DNA of 64,000 nt. It comes from Saccharum officinarum. Its lineage: Eukaryota; Streptophyta; Magnoliopsida; Poales; Poaceae. Below are positions 10,999 to 20,190 of the stretch, piece after piece; position 1 is the stretch's first letter, and each line of letters opens with the position of its first letter. Position numbers and translations under genes: made by a program. The notes beneath the pieces were generated by a model. The model saw only the letters and a list, made by a program, of their open reading frames with translations, did not search any database and was not told the origin of the DNA. The DNA is taken from contig CM036223.1 in assembly GCA_020631735.1 (NCBI GenBank), forward strand, positions 5,804,191 to 5,868,190. The letters run 5' to 3'.

Positions 10999-12904
10999 AC
11001 TTTTTTTTTGATCGGTCAAGGGGGGGGGGGGGGAGTCCCCCACCTGATTTCATTGATCATGTGGCTCTTAAAGCCGGATAGTACAAATACATGTTTTCCA
11101 GGCATAGCTTTGCGCACACATCGCGCTGCCTGATGAAATTAAAAAACCGAAAACACAAACCGGAAAGCAAAGAACTCCCATAATAAGCATGTAGTTGTAC
11201 ACCAATCAACACCATCACCAGTGGCTAAGCTCTAGCGACCTCCACTCCCACGGCGACTGTGAAGCTTTGAGTCAACAGACAAACGACAGTCGTGATTACA
11301 ATGTCTTTGGAGCACATCCAGGCCCCAGTTGACGCCCGCCAACGCCCATTACCAAGCCTTGGAGGGGAATGGCGGCAGCAGTGGAAACCACCTGGCATTT
11401 GATATTCTGGCACCATCAAGAATGATGACATCCTCCAGCACATCCGGACCGACATTTGATATTCTGGCACCATCAAGAAGTAATGGTGACATCCTCTAGC
11501 ACATCCGGGCCCACGTACCAACATCCAACGCCGTCCGCGGGGAGGACAATGGAGGGAGGCCCGGCAAAAGGGGGCGCGAGGAGATCCAAGAGAGGGGATC
11601 ATGGTCTCGTTTTCGGCATTTGATGAGACAAGACAATCAAGGATCATGGAGAATGGCAAAGCTAGGATACTGACGGCGTAGTTGCTGGAAGAACCTATGC
11701 AGAATCATCAGGGAGGGGGGATGGTTGGCCGACAGCATGGGGCAGCAATGATCTCCCAAGCAAAGCCTTCAAGAAGGGAATTACATTGAAAGATGCCACC
11801 ATTGCTTGTCCGGGATCACCGGTTTAGGTTTTCACCTGGAGATTAGACCCAACAAGATGGCGGATGGAAACTCAACGACGCCTCCAGGAAGGAATATGAC
11901 GCACAACGAGCGCCATCAACGTCGGCACCGGCAACAAGCCGAGCAAGACTCTCGTCTAGAATCCACCGAGCAGCAGTCACCCACGCCATCGAGCAAGGTT
12001 GGCCACGCCAGCGCTCTGCCCTCCCCGTAAGAGGCAGCGAAGGCTCTCAACAGCCGGGGACCAGCCAGAGAGAGCGGCACAGAGGGGAGGGCGCACGGGC
12101 ACGCAGCCCCACCGCCGGCAAGCCCACGGCCAAACTGCACACACTGCGCCATTGTTGGGCCCTTGCAAACGAATCGAAGAAGAACGGGCACGCTGCCCCA
12201 CCGCCAGCTCGCCCGCGGCCGAACTGCGCACACCGCCCCACTCCGCTGCAGGGCCATTCCATGACCGCAGCAACCTCCCGAACACCGCCGGCCGCCGACG
12301 TGCACGCCAGCACAGGGGAGCCCACGAAGCAGCGCCAGAACACCAGCGCGCGACCCCGTCGTCACCTCCGGACGCCCGAAAGTCGCCGGCCGTCGTCGAG
12401 GTGGGGGGAGGGGGGCTGGGCGCCCCAGAGGCCAGCGATCCGCTCGGCCACCATGCCCAAAGGTGCCCAGGCCAGGGCAGCGGCCATGGCAGCCACCGCA
12501 CCGTCAGCCGCGTGGCAGGATCGAGATCCGGCCGAGCCGGCCAACCGGCGGCCAACCCCGCGAGATCCGCTCCTAGCGGCAAAGGAGGCGCCGGATCCGG
12601 CACCAGGTGCCCTGGATCTGGCCGGCGGCCGCCCTATCTCACCGGACTTGGCCGGAGTGGGGAGGGCAGAGAGAGGGGGTGGAGGGGAGATGGGGAGGGA
12701 GAGGAGTGCCGAGCTGCGGACATCACCCATTTTCGGGGCTGTCGCTGGCCGCCGCCGCTGCACGCCGGAGCAGCAGCGACGGCGGCCGGAGGGAGCGTGG
12801 GCGGTGGGGGCTTTTGGGCGGCGGTGGTGGTGTCGCCCCTCCCGTCGCCAAAGCAGAGAGAGGGCCGTGCCCCTGTGGCCAACTTCGTTTCTCTGAAACT
12901 TGCT
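10999..12904 (-). mobile_element. Retroposon-like insertion with poly(A) in minus orientation
   Basis: On the plus strand it starts with a T-run, a G-run and 'cccccacctgatttcattgatca'. Read in reverse this is a 3' tail ending in poly(A), as in non-LTR retroelements. The opposite end is very GC-rich (12000-12880), open in all six frames and without a recognisable domain. The limits come from comparison with repeat R loci 1 and 3. No reverse transcriptase and no target duplication were seen, so it may be a non-autonomous LINE derivative or a processed copy of an unknown transcript. The long open frames here, up to 306 residues, reflect GC bias. Confidence 0.45.
11395..11510. repeat. Short tandem duplication inside the retroposon
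   Basis: The phrase 'catttgatattctggcacc atcaagaa' followed by 'tgacatcctc(c/t)agcacatccgg' occurs twice, about 58 to 61 bases apart. Confidence 0.65.
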
Positions 12905-13380
12905 GCAAGGATATTTTAACAAAGCTGCGTGAGATTGTAATGTCAAAAGACTTAGATTGTTTTTGTTTCCTAAAGTCCTGACAAACTAACAGTGCATATA
13001 TACTGCAGTGAGCGTCGCATGCAATTCCCATTTCCATCATGCTGCATATATGAGTTGTGATAGTATTTCAATGAGTAAAATGGGTCTTATATTGGCAACA
13101 CAACCACACAAGCAACCGAGCAAGTTAACTGATTCCAAACAACTGTGATGTGGTGAGTTCCCGGCACCTTTTGCATTGCATCGATCAAGTCAAAACATGC
13201 GAGGGCCTCAAAACTATTCCTCAAAAGTCAAAACTGATTCCAAACACCTTACAAAACAATTCTAAGCCAATTAAAAAAAACCAAAACCATTCTCATCAAC
13301 TCTGTTTCACAGACGAGAAATTTTACACTGGTTGGAAAAAAATATGAGCCATTCATTGGCCAAGATCGGACTGTACAAAA

Positions 13381-14338
13381 ATAGGAGGTACCCATGTGAA
13401 AGTACTTGGAATTACCAAATTAGTAGGGACGGTACTAAAATAGGTGGGACCAGTACTAAAATAGGTGGACCACTTCTGCATTTTTTCCAAATTTATCTCG
13501 TTTTGGATAAGGTTAACTTGGTAATTTCAGATAGTCATTGAAGGGCAAAACTAGGATTTCCCATCCCTTCTCTGTCTCAATCTCTGAGTTGCGTCCATGC
13601 TCTACAGAATGCCCGACATGGCTGCTGTAAGGTGGATACTAATGCGCGGCCGCTGGCAAGGTCGAGCTCGCCGCTTGTCCATGGGCAGCTGCTCTTCGCA
13701 TCGATAGCTGCAGTGTGGCGTTCGTGCTTTGTGGAGCAGCATGGTCCAGCGCTATCATATGCCTTTCCTGGTTGCTGACGGAGTGACTCCTCCGTCGTGG
13801 GCTCGTGGCCGCTCATTTCTTGTCAGCGCCCGCACCGACGAGTCGATGTTGTGGACTCGTGGATTCAATGCGTTTCGCACAGGCAGCCTCGTTGCTGGCG
13901 GAGTATAGACGCTAGCAGGCTGCAGGCAGCACATCGAACATAACAAGCTAAGCACACGACGAGAACAGAGCAAAAATGCAAAATAGAAGTGACTGAACAT
14001 TTGGATGGACCAGCAGCTCAAATCCAACGGACGGACCCTGAATACCGATGCCCGATGCCCCTGTCCTGAATCCGTTACTCGAGGAAGGAGAGCCAGGCGA
14101 TAGGGCCTCAGGGGACGGCGGCGGCGCTTTGAGCTGTTCAGTGCAGGCACAGGGAGAAGCGCGTAACGGCGGCGGCGGTGCAAGAACACGTGAGATGAGA
14201 TGAGAAGCTTCAGGCACAACCTCAGTTACCAAAATACCCTCTATAATATAAATTATATTTTATAAATAATCATTGTCAATTAATTAGCTAGAAAATATAA
14301 AAAAATGAAAGTACCTAAAGGTACCATGGTACTTTCCC
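13381..14338. mobile_element. Possible DNA transposon, GC-rich interior
   Basis: The left edge has gtacccatgtgaaagtact and the right edge the inverse-like gaaagtacc/ggtaccatggtac. The middle (13600-14200) is GC-rich while both shoulders are AT-rich, resembling a non-autonomous element carrying captured sequence. The terminal match is imperfect and no target duplication was found. No domain was recognised in its open frames. Confidence 0.25.
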
Positions 14339-14913
14339 CACCATTGTAAAAGAGCTCCAGACCTTCACAGTATTGTACGAACGGATAAATGGCATGCCCT
14401 AAAAAGGCCAATTAGACTGAGTGCTAGATAATTGATGAAAAGCATGTATAAGTTCAGAAAATTCCATCTAAAAAAAGGGAAACAAACAAATTTCATGAAG
14501 CATTTCCCACAAATAATATGAGGTTATAGTTCAAAAGAATTACAATATCACGGAATTGAGTGCTAGCTAATTCACCACTGACCAATCAGTTATGGACTAT
14601 AACGTATCTTTAGCAGATTCATCAATGCCTACACTGAATCGGCTAGAAATAATCACTACCGGAGGCGGGTTCTATGCCGAGTGCCAAATGCTTTGCCGAG
14701 TGTCTTTTATCGGGCACTCGGCAAACTATGGCACTCGGCAAAGATCTCTTTGCCGAGAGCCAGGCGCTCGACAAAGAAATGCACTCGGCAAAGAAAGTCT
14801 TTGCCGAGAGCTTACGCTCGGCAAAAACGCCCTCCTCTGACGAGAGGCACCAACGGCGACTCTTTGCCGAGTGCCTGTTGTTAGACACTCGGCAAAGTTT
14901 TTTTTTGTAATTA

Positions 14914-14949
14914 CTTTGCCGAGTGCCAGGATCCTGGCACTCGGCAAAG
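14914..14949. repeat. 36-bp perfect palindrome
   Basis: ctttgccgagtgccagga is followed immediately by its exact reverse complement with no spacer. A near-identical imperfect palindrome of the same length follows at 14955-14990. Confidence 0.9.
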
Positions 14950-14954
14950 AGCTT

Positions 14955-14990
14955 CTTTGCCGAGTGCCAAGATCCCGGCACTCGGCAAAG
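14955..14990. repeat. 36-bp near-perfect palindrome
   Basis: Same arms as 14914-14949 with a changed centre (ccaagatcccgg). The two lie 5 bases apart and form paired subterminal repeats of the CACTA end. Confidence 0.85.
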
Positions 14991-15213
14991 AATTTTAATT
15001 TTTTTCTCTTTTTGCATCCAAAATTTTTTTTCAGCCCTACTATAGTACTAGGAGCTAAATTTTAAAATTTGATACATTTTTTGCTCTATTCGGACTTTAG
15101 TTGATTCTTTCTTCGACCCTTTAAAATGTTAGACAAAGTCGAACTCTCGCCTTTGCTTCTATTGGTTTCACTTTCCTTCGACATCACTAGCTGGCGAAGT
15201 TGATTTTCTGATA

Positions 15214-15345
15214 GCGAAGCCAAACTTTTGTCTTCGCTCTGATTTCGGTCTTTTGATTTCTGTTCTTCTTTTGTCTTTGCTGGTCAGCGAAGTTGAATTC
15301 TTTTCTGCGAAGCCAAACTTTTGTCTTCGCTTCAGTCTTGCTCTT
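15214..15345. repeat. Two-copy repeat, period 93 bp
   Basis: gcgaagccaaacttttgtc followed by ttcgct starts at 15214 and again at 15307, with related 'gcgaagttga' blocks upstream of each. It lies in the interior flank of the CACTA terminus and probably belongs to that element. Confidence 0.55.
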
Positions 15346-15349
15346 TGAT

Positions 15350-15886
15350 CTTTTATTTCTTGGTGAAGCTAGATCTTTTCTTGTGATGTGAAGAAAACGG
15401 CTTCGCCTTCCTTTTCTCCTGTAATCAAATACTGCTACAAAGTTTCAGAGTTTTTTATACTCCAAAGTTTGGGGCTGCATTTTGTAGCAAAGTTTGAATT
15501 CCCAACAGTTCCCTTTTAGTATTGTTTTTTTTAATTTTTGCAATTTATTTAAAGAAACATTTCTTCGGATGGACTGACTTACCAAGAACCTCCAAAAATC
15601 GAGTTCTAGAAGTGGTTGGGTAGTAACCACCTCTGCAACTCAATTTTGACCGTGTGGCAAAAATTACTTTCTACGGTGTGTAGTGGATGCCTACGAAAAC
15701 ACAACATGAAGACAATATTTTCCCTGAATAACCTATCGGATAGGATAGGATAAGGAGGTGTTTTATTTCATTGTAGAAGAAAGAGTTAAACCTATCTATG
15801 AGGGAAGCAATATATGAATCCTACAATTGCATGACTAATGAAAGCTGGTAAATAAAACCTGAAACACAACAAACTGAGCGATTAAC
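15350..15886. other. Intergenic, no supported feature
   Basis: AT-rich sequence between the CACTA-type sequence and a second CACTAC-starting block at 15887. No gene is supported. Confidence 0.4.
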
Positions 15887-15923
15887 CACTACTACAAAAC
15901 ATGGATGTTGTAATACACTCATC

Positions 15924-16232
15924 ATCCATGTTAGTTTACAATGGACAATCAAGTGGGACATTGAGGTTTCATGCCTCAAAGTCTTCGTCTACTTGACACT
16001 TTGTTGACCTCCAATATCTTACAAATAACTAACATAATAAAAAAATCTAGCATACAAATAGTGATGTGTGACATATAGATCCATGTTAGTTTACAATGGA
16101 CAATCAAGTGGAACATTGAGGTTTCATGCCTCAAAGTCTTCGTCTACTTGACACTTTGTTGACCTCCAATATCTTACAAATAACTAAAATAATAAGAAAA
16201 TCTAGCAGACAAATAGTGATGTGTGACATATA
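15924..16232. repeat. 155-bp tandem duplication inside repeat R locus 3
   Basis: The unit beginning atccatgttagtttacaatg at 15924 is repeated from 16079 with about four base changes (for example gtggga/gtggaa, ctaacataat/ctaaaataat). It contains the 'gacctccaatatc' core of repeat family R. Confidence 0.85.
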
Positions 16233-16460
16233 ATGTCAAAAGACCCGTTTCTTTGTCTGCTAACAGTGCATTTATATATAAATGGCAGTGATTGTTGCAA
16301 GCGATTTTCATTTTCATCATGTAATATATATGAATTATCTTAATATTTTTAGTGACTTACTCTGGTTGGTATTGTTAAAATGTGTGCCATGGATCAATAG
16401 CCACAGAAAGTAAAGTGCGTGCATGGATCAGTAGCCATATAAGCAAGTAAAGTTTGTGTG
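15997..16460. repeat. Dispersed repeat family R, locus 3
   Basis: Contains the core 'ttgacctccaatatcttac' twice because of the local duplication, then 'gtcaaaagaccc', 'ggcagtgattg', 'cattttcatcatg' and 'attgttaaaatgtgtg' in the family order. Confidence 0.55.
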
Positions 16461-17143
16461 ACCATCTAGAGTTCTGCATTGAGTAAGGATGCGCCGCTAG
16501 AGAACTAGAGGCATCTTTCCTAAACATGTTTTGGATGAACACCACACCATATACAAGCAAAACCATTCCTTCGTCCGAAACCAAACCAAAGCGTTCATCA
16601 AAACTGGTTCTAAATCAATTCAAAACTCAAAATCATTATGCATTTCTCCACAACATAGACAACAGCATGTAGATTTGGTTAAGATGACGACGTAAACAAC
16701 GGTCTCTATCCCCGGCCGCAGTGATGCTAGACAACCCCCAAGCACAATGTCTCTCCCTGGCATCTCTCCCCATACCTGACCGAATTGAGAGGAAAACATT
16801 GATACTAACCAAACAACAACCAAACGGTTGCAACCAAACTTAGCGGCCAAATTAAGCCCGTTATTACACAATGCAATGATACAACCACCACACAAGGGTA
16901 GGCATGTTGCACATTCAAATAGAGCCAACTCAGTAATAATTACTGGAAAAACATCTATCAAGTTAACTTAAAACTAAATGACCACAATATTAAATTTAAG
17001 TTTTGTACAGAAAAACACAAAACCTTTCATGTTGGCAAGGAGTTGTCATAAGCAGTAGTGGAGGGTGGAGTCTCTACTCTCCCATGCACACCCCTGTTTC
17101 GTCACAAAATATTACATGCTAATTGGCCTAGCTGACAACAGAC
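16461..17143. other. Intergenic 3' flank of the F-box locus
   Basis: AT-rich. No gene or element with defined ends is supported. It should contain the 3' UTR of the minus-strand F-box gene if that gene is transcribed. Confidence 0.4.
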
Positions 17144-18882
17144 CTAAGGAAACCTAAGGAAACTTTCCTGGTTCCATACACTCAAAAAGGGATCAGCCTT
17201 CAGAGAATTAGAGATGGACATGCTACCATCACGTTCGAATGCAAATTGAGCGCCTCGTGAAGCTTTGTTGTCCAGTTGAAGTCGTGTGCGTTGATTAGCC
17301 ACCCACTTATCCTTGCAGTGGTTAGCAAGTCCGAAGATCATTTTCCTTAACACTTTCGCGTTCAAAACAAAGAACTTAGCAAATTCAACATCAGGCTTCA
17401 TGCCACGATAACCATTAATGACAACTTTCTTGAGATGAAGCTCGCGACATTCAATTGGATCCAGTGGATTAGAGCTCCGTGCATTGTTCATATTCTTTTG
17501 CAGGTGAGACTGCAAAAGGAAGTGAAACCACTATGAATGCAGTTCCTAATAAGTAGTAATACTTTTGCTCGCTAGATTATACTTATGTCTCAAATGTTTA
17601 AATATTTTGGCATTGTCTAAATAAAAAAACAAATGCTCACCGTGATATATAGCTTCTCCACACATGGGAAACACTTGAGAAAATCAATGACGGAGTGCAG
17701 ATTAGGTCCCAAAGAGTCAAGCGCCAACACCTTTACGGTGGACATCAAGGTTGTCAAACTTAGGGCAACCATTTCCTGACCAAAAAAAAAAGAGAGGAAT
17801 TAGTTAGGCACAATGATTAACCAGCATATAAAGAGCCGTAGAGGAGAGCAGATAGCAACATGCAGCTACCCGAAAAACTGTTGTCCCAAGCAATAGTTCG
17901 GAGATGCCTTCTGAAACCTTGCCCATTATCTCGAGTGCAGGTGCCTGCATCACACGGATGGTTCGAGGTCCGTTTCTCAGATCAAAGAACAGCAATCTTT
18001 CAAGGCGAGGAGCATCTTCGACGACGAGCTTTTGGAGCATGACAGGATCTGTCACTCTGTACGGATGGCACAAAACTCTGAAGCTGATGCTCTTGAGAGT
18101 CGCCGAGCGAACGCGAAGGCTACCAACGCCGACATTGGCCTCCAGCCGGAGGCTCTCCAGGCCTCCAGGGCCGGGCAACCAGACAGGAGGCGGTGAAGGG
18201 CGGCCTCCGATATGGAGGCGCTGCGCAGGGTCAGGCTCTTGAGTTGGGGGAAGCTCAGGAGCAGCGATGGCGGCACCGCCATCTCGGCAGCCGGGAAGTC
18301 GCAGCAGCAGAACTCAGCGGCGCGGAGGGCGCAACGCGGAGGGCGGCAGCAGGCGCGGAACCCCTATGTCGCCGTAGGCCGTGTAGCTGATCTGGATCTC
18401 CTGGAGGCCGGCGAGCGGAGCCAGCCGTCGATCTTGGCGTAGCGATCACGGAGGCGGAACCCAGGGAGCGCCAGGCGGCACGCGGGGCCGGGGTGGTCGG
18501 CGAGGATCTTGGCGACGAAGGTCACGCGCTTGCGGTACTGGATGGAGTGCCCGCGGTGGTCCAGGTTCAGAGGCGCGGCGCGCCAGAGCGGCCGCCACCG
18601 ACGGGAGATGGCCTGCGTGCGGGCGCCGTCGCTGGTGGGGATGAGCGTGATGATGTCATGGAGGATGTCGTCGGGGAGGCGGCTGATCAGATCGGGATGA
18701 ACGGCGACATCTTCTCCTTCGCCGCTTCCAAGTCCGACTGCAAGCGGCGGTTCTTGTCGTCGGCGGGATTCCTCCTCCAGCCTTACCCCCGCGCTCCGCC
18801 CCCATGGTCGGACTTCGACTCTCCTCGATTCTCGCTGGACTGGTCGTTCCGTCGTCCCGATCGCCGTCGACTTCATTCGCAC
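17144..18882 (-). pseudogene. F-box/LRR/FBD protein gene, three exons, frame disrupted
   Basis: F-box proteins of this type are substrate receptors of SCF ubiquitin ligases; the F-box binds SKP1 and the LRR/FBD part is thought to bind the target. Exon 1 (18882-17870) has the F-box (HPDLISRLPDDILHDIITL…SRRWRPLW, about residues 63-105) then LRR-like text (LKSLTLRSASISEAALHRLL, LESLRLEANVGVGSLRVRSA). Exon 2 (17775-17641) continues ([20 protein letters not shown]) and exon 3 (17509-17144) holds the FBD domain (IECRELHLKKVVINGYRGMK) and ends at tag. Both introns have gt...ag ends (17869-17776 and 17640-17510). Exon 1 changes frame near 18408, 18337 and 18165-18180; the last is an apparent 8-bp tandem duplication (gcctggag). 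This is either a recent pseudogene or sequence error. The start at 18882 is the first in-frame Met upstream of the F-box. Confidence 0.75.
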
Positions 18883-18936
18883 TAGCCCGCCGGCCAGGCA
18901 GCGTTCCTTCTGGCAACCGCGTTCCCGGTGATTTCA

Positions 18937-18943
18937 TTATATA
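18937..18943 (-). promoter_or_regulatory. TATA box of the F-box gene
   Basis: Minus-strand tatataa lies about 55 bases upstream of the Met codon at 18882, a plausible TATA-to-start distance with a short 5' UTR. Confidence 0.45.
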
Positions 18944-19121
18944 GGCATTGGAAAGAGCAATCTACGTCGATGATTATGAAACAATATTACCATTAATTGA
19001 AATTGCATGTGAACAAGCCATTTTTTTTAATAAAGAAACTACTCCCTCTGTCACGTAATATAGTGTATTATAGGAATTTTAAGACATGTACCGTTTGATG
19101 ACATACACAACTAATTAAATA

Positions 19122-19375
19122 CTCCCTCCGTCCAAAAAAAGAGCAACTATAGAAATCGTGCCAGTCAAACTAATTTAAGTTTAACCAAGTTTATAGTAAA
19201 TAGTATTAGCATTTATGTCTTAAAAGAATTATTACAAAAATATATTTCATAACCAATCTACTGATACTTATTTTATATCATGAATGTTAGTACTTTTTTA
19301 TATAAATTTAATTAAAGTTAAAACTGTTTGACTCCTTGAAAAACGAGAATTGTATTCTTTTGTGGACAGTGGGAG
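19122..19375. mobile_element. Stowaway-type MITE
   Basis: Left end ctccctccgtcc, right end gtggacagtgggag, flanked by TA on both sides (19120-19121 and 19376-19377). About 254 bp, AT-rich interior with 'aaagttaaa' and 'tttaagttt' motifs common in grass Stowaway MITEs. A related half-end (ctccctctgtcac) lies at about 19041. Confidence 0.7.
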
Positions 19376-19463
19376 TACAAACTACGAGCTCTTATGCTCA
19401 TACCGAAATACATCGGAGCATGAGATAAAAGAATCAAAAGTCTAGATAACTAATATGAAATAT

Positions 19464-19533
19464 CGGTGGAGGTTCTCAAATAGAATTGAAGTCTAGGAAA
19501 CTAAGCTTCAATTCTATTCGAGAACCTCCACCG
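19464..19533. repeat. Long hairpin, 28-bp arms with 14-base loop
   Basis: Arms 19464-19491 and 19506-19533 are reverse complements with one mismatch (cggtggaggttctc… against …gagaacctccaccg). Pairing extends a few more bases outward (aaatat / aaattt). It could be a MITE relic or a small-RNA-producing foldback; nothing here shows expression. Confidence 0.75.
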
Positions 19534-19749
19534 AAATTTAGCGAAGACCTCCATGATCATCGTGTCCAAAAATTTGCAACCATTTTCCATGTTCTTTATT
19601 GTTTATTCTTCCTCATGAAGCAGTGATTATGTTCGAATCTAATATGTTGTCCTCAAAATGACCTGCATAAAGGTGTTAGATTTCTTATTATCGAATACCA
19701 TATCATTTCTATTCAACTAAATAGACCAACATAGAGCCGCAACACCCGC

Positions 19750-19882
19750 TAAAATCTATTGTCGGTTCAATGCCTATCTCTGCCATTTCAAGCCACGAAC
19801 CGACAGTGATACTCTATCACTGCTGGTTCCAAAAACAACCGGCAGTGATGGACCAACAGTGAATGTCAGTTCTGTTGTAGTG
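19750..19882. mobile_element. CACTA transposon right terminus
   Basis: Ends ctgttgtagtg, the inverse of a CACTACAACAG terminus. It is preceded by inverted copies of 'accgacagtgat' / 'atcactgctggttc' and 'aaccggcagtgat', as in grass CACTA subterminal regions. The best partner start in the window is cactactacaaaac at 15887 (11 of the first 13 bases match). The flanking trinucleotides differ (aac, aat), so pairing is uncertain. Confidence 0.5.
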
Positions 19883-20190
19883 AATGTTGCTTCTGTTAGA
19901 TTTAACGAGGACTTGGCCTATTTTTTATTTAATTAAAGCAAAACCATCAAAGAAATAATCCATGGCTATTAACCATCAAGCAAATTCCGTCAATAATGGA
20001 GAATAAGAGAAATTATTTTCCTTTACGGTTTTGACACTCAAGGATGAATCTCTTGGAGGCTAGCTACCAAGGAAACTAGGACCCCACCTAATTTGCCAAT
20101 GTGACAAGAAAATGTTCCAACCAATAAGTAAATTAGTTTTTTTAGGGCCAACAATCTCTAAGAAAATTATCTAGACCGCCAAGGTAATAG
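19883..20190. other. Flank between CACTA end and truncated gypsy element
   Basis: AT-rich, no gene seen. The 5' breakpoint of the gypsy element falls at about 20190, because the polyprotein frame is closed by stops just upstream (taa tag near 20184). Confidence 0.4.

Larger units (their letters stand above)
10900..13150. repeat. Dispersed repeat family R, locus 2, split by an insertion
   Basis: The left part (10900-10998) holds the 'tttggtgacctccaatatc' core. The right part (about 12905-13150) resumes with the 'gtaatgtcaaaa', 'tactgcagtgag' and 'ccatttccatcat' blocks in the order seen at 5165-5530 and 15997-16460. The intervening 1.9 kb is absent from the other two loci, which defines it as an insertion. 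Confidence 0.6.
14654..15000 (+). mobile_element. CACTA transposon terminus with subterminal repeats
   Basis: Begins CACTACCGGA and continues with many direct and inverted copies of ctttgccgagtgcc / ggcactcggcaaag. A CACTA terminus followed by dense subterminal repeats is the hallmark of grass En/Spm-type elements. The other end (…TAGTG) of this family was not found in the window, so it is a terminus or fragment. The repeats include two 36-bp palindromes at 14914-14949 and 14955-14990. Confidence 0.75.

Noticed and set aside
11977..12919. Several overlapping open frames of 194-306 residues on both strands
   Set aside because: Very GC-rich sequence open in all frames, without domains or codon preference for one frame; part of a retroposon insertion.
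14643..14990. CRISPR-like array of repeated ctttgccgagtgcc
   Set aside because: The repeats occur in both orientations with no regular spacers, directly after a CACTA terminus in plant DNA.
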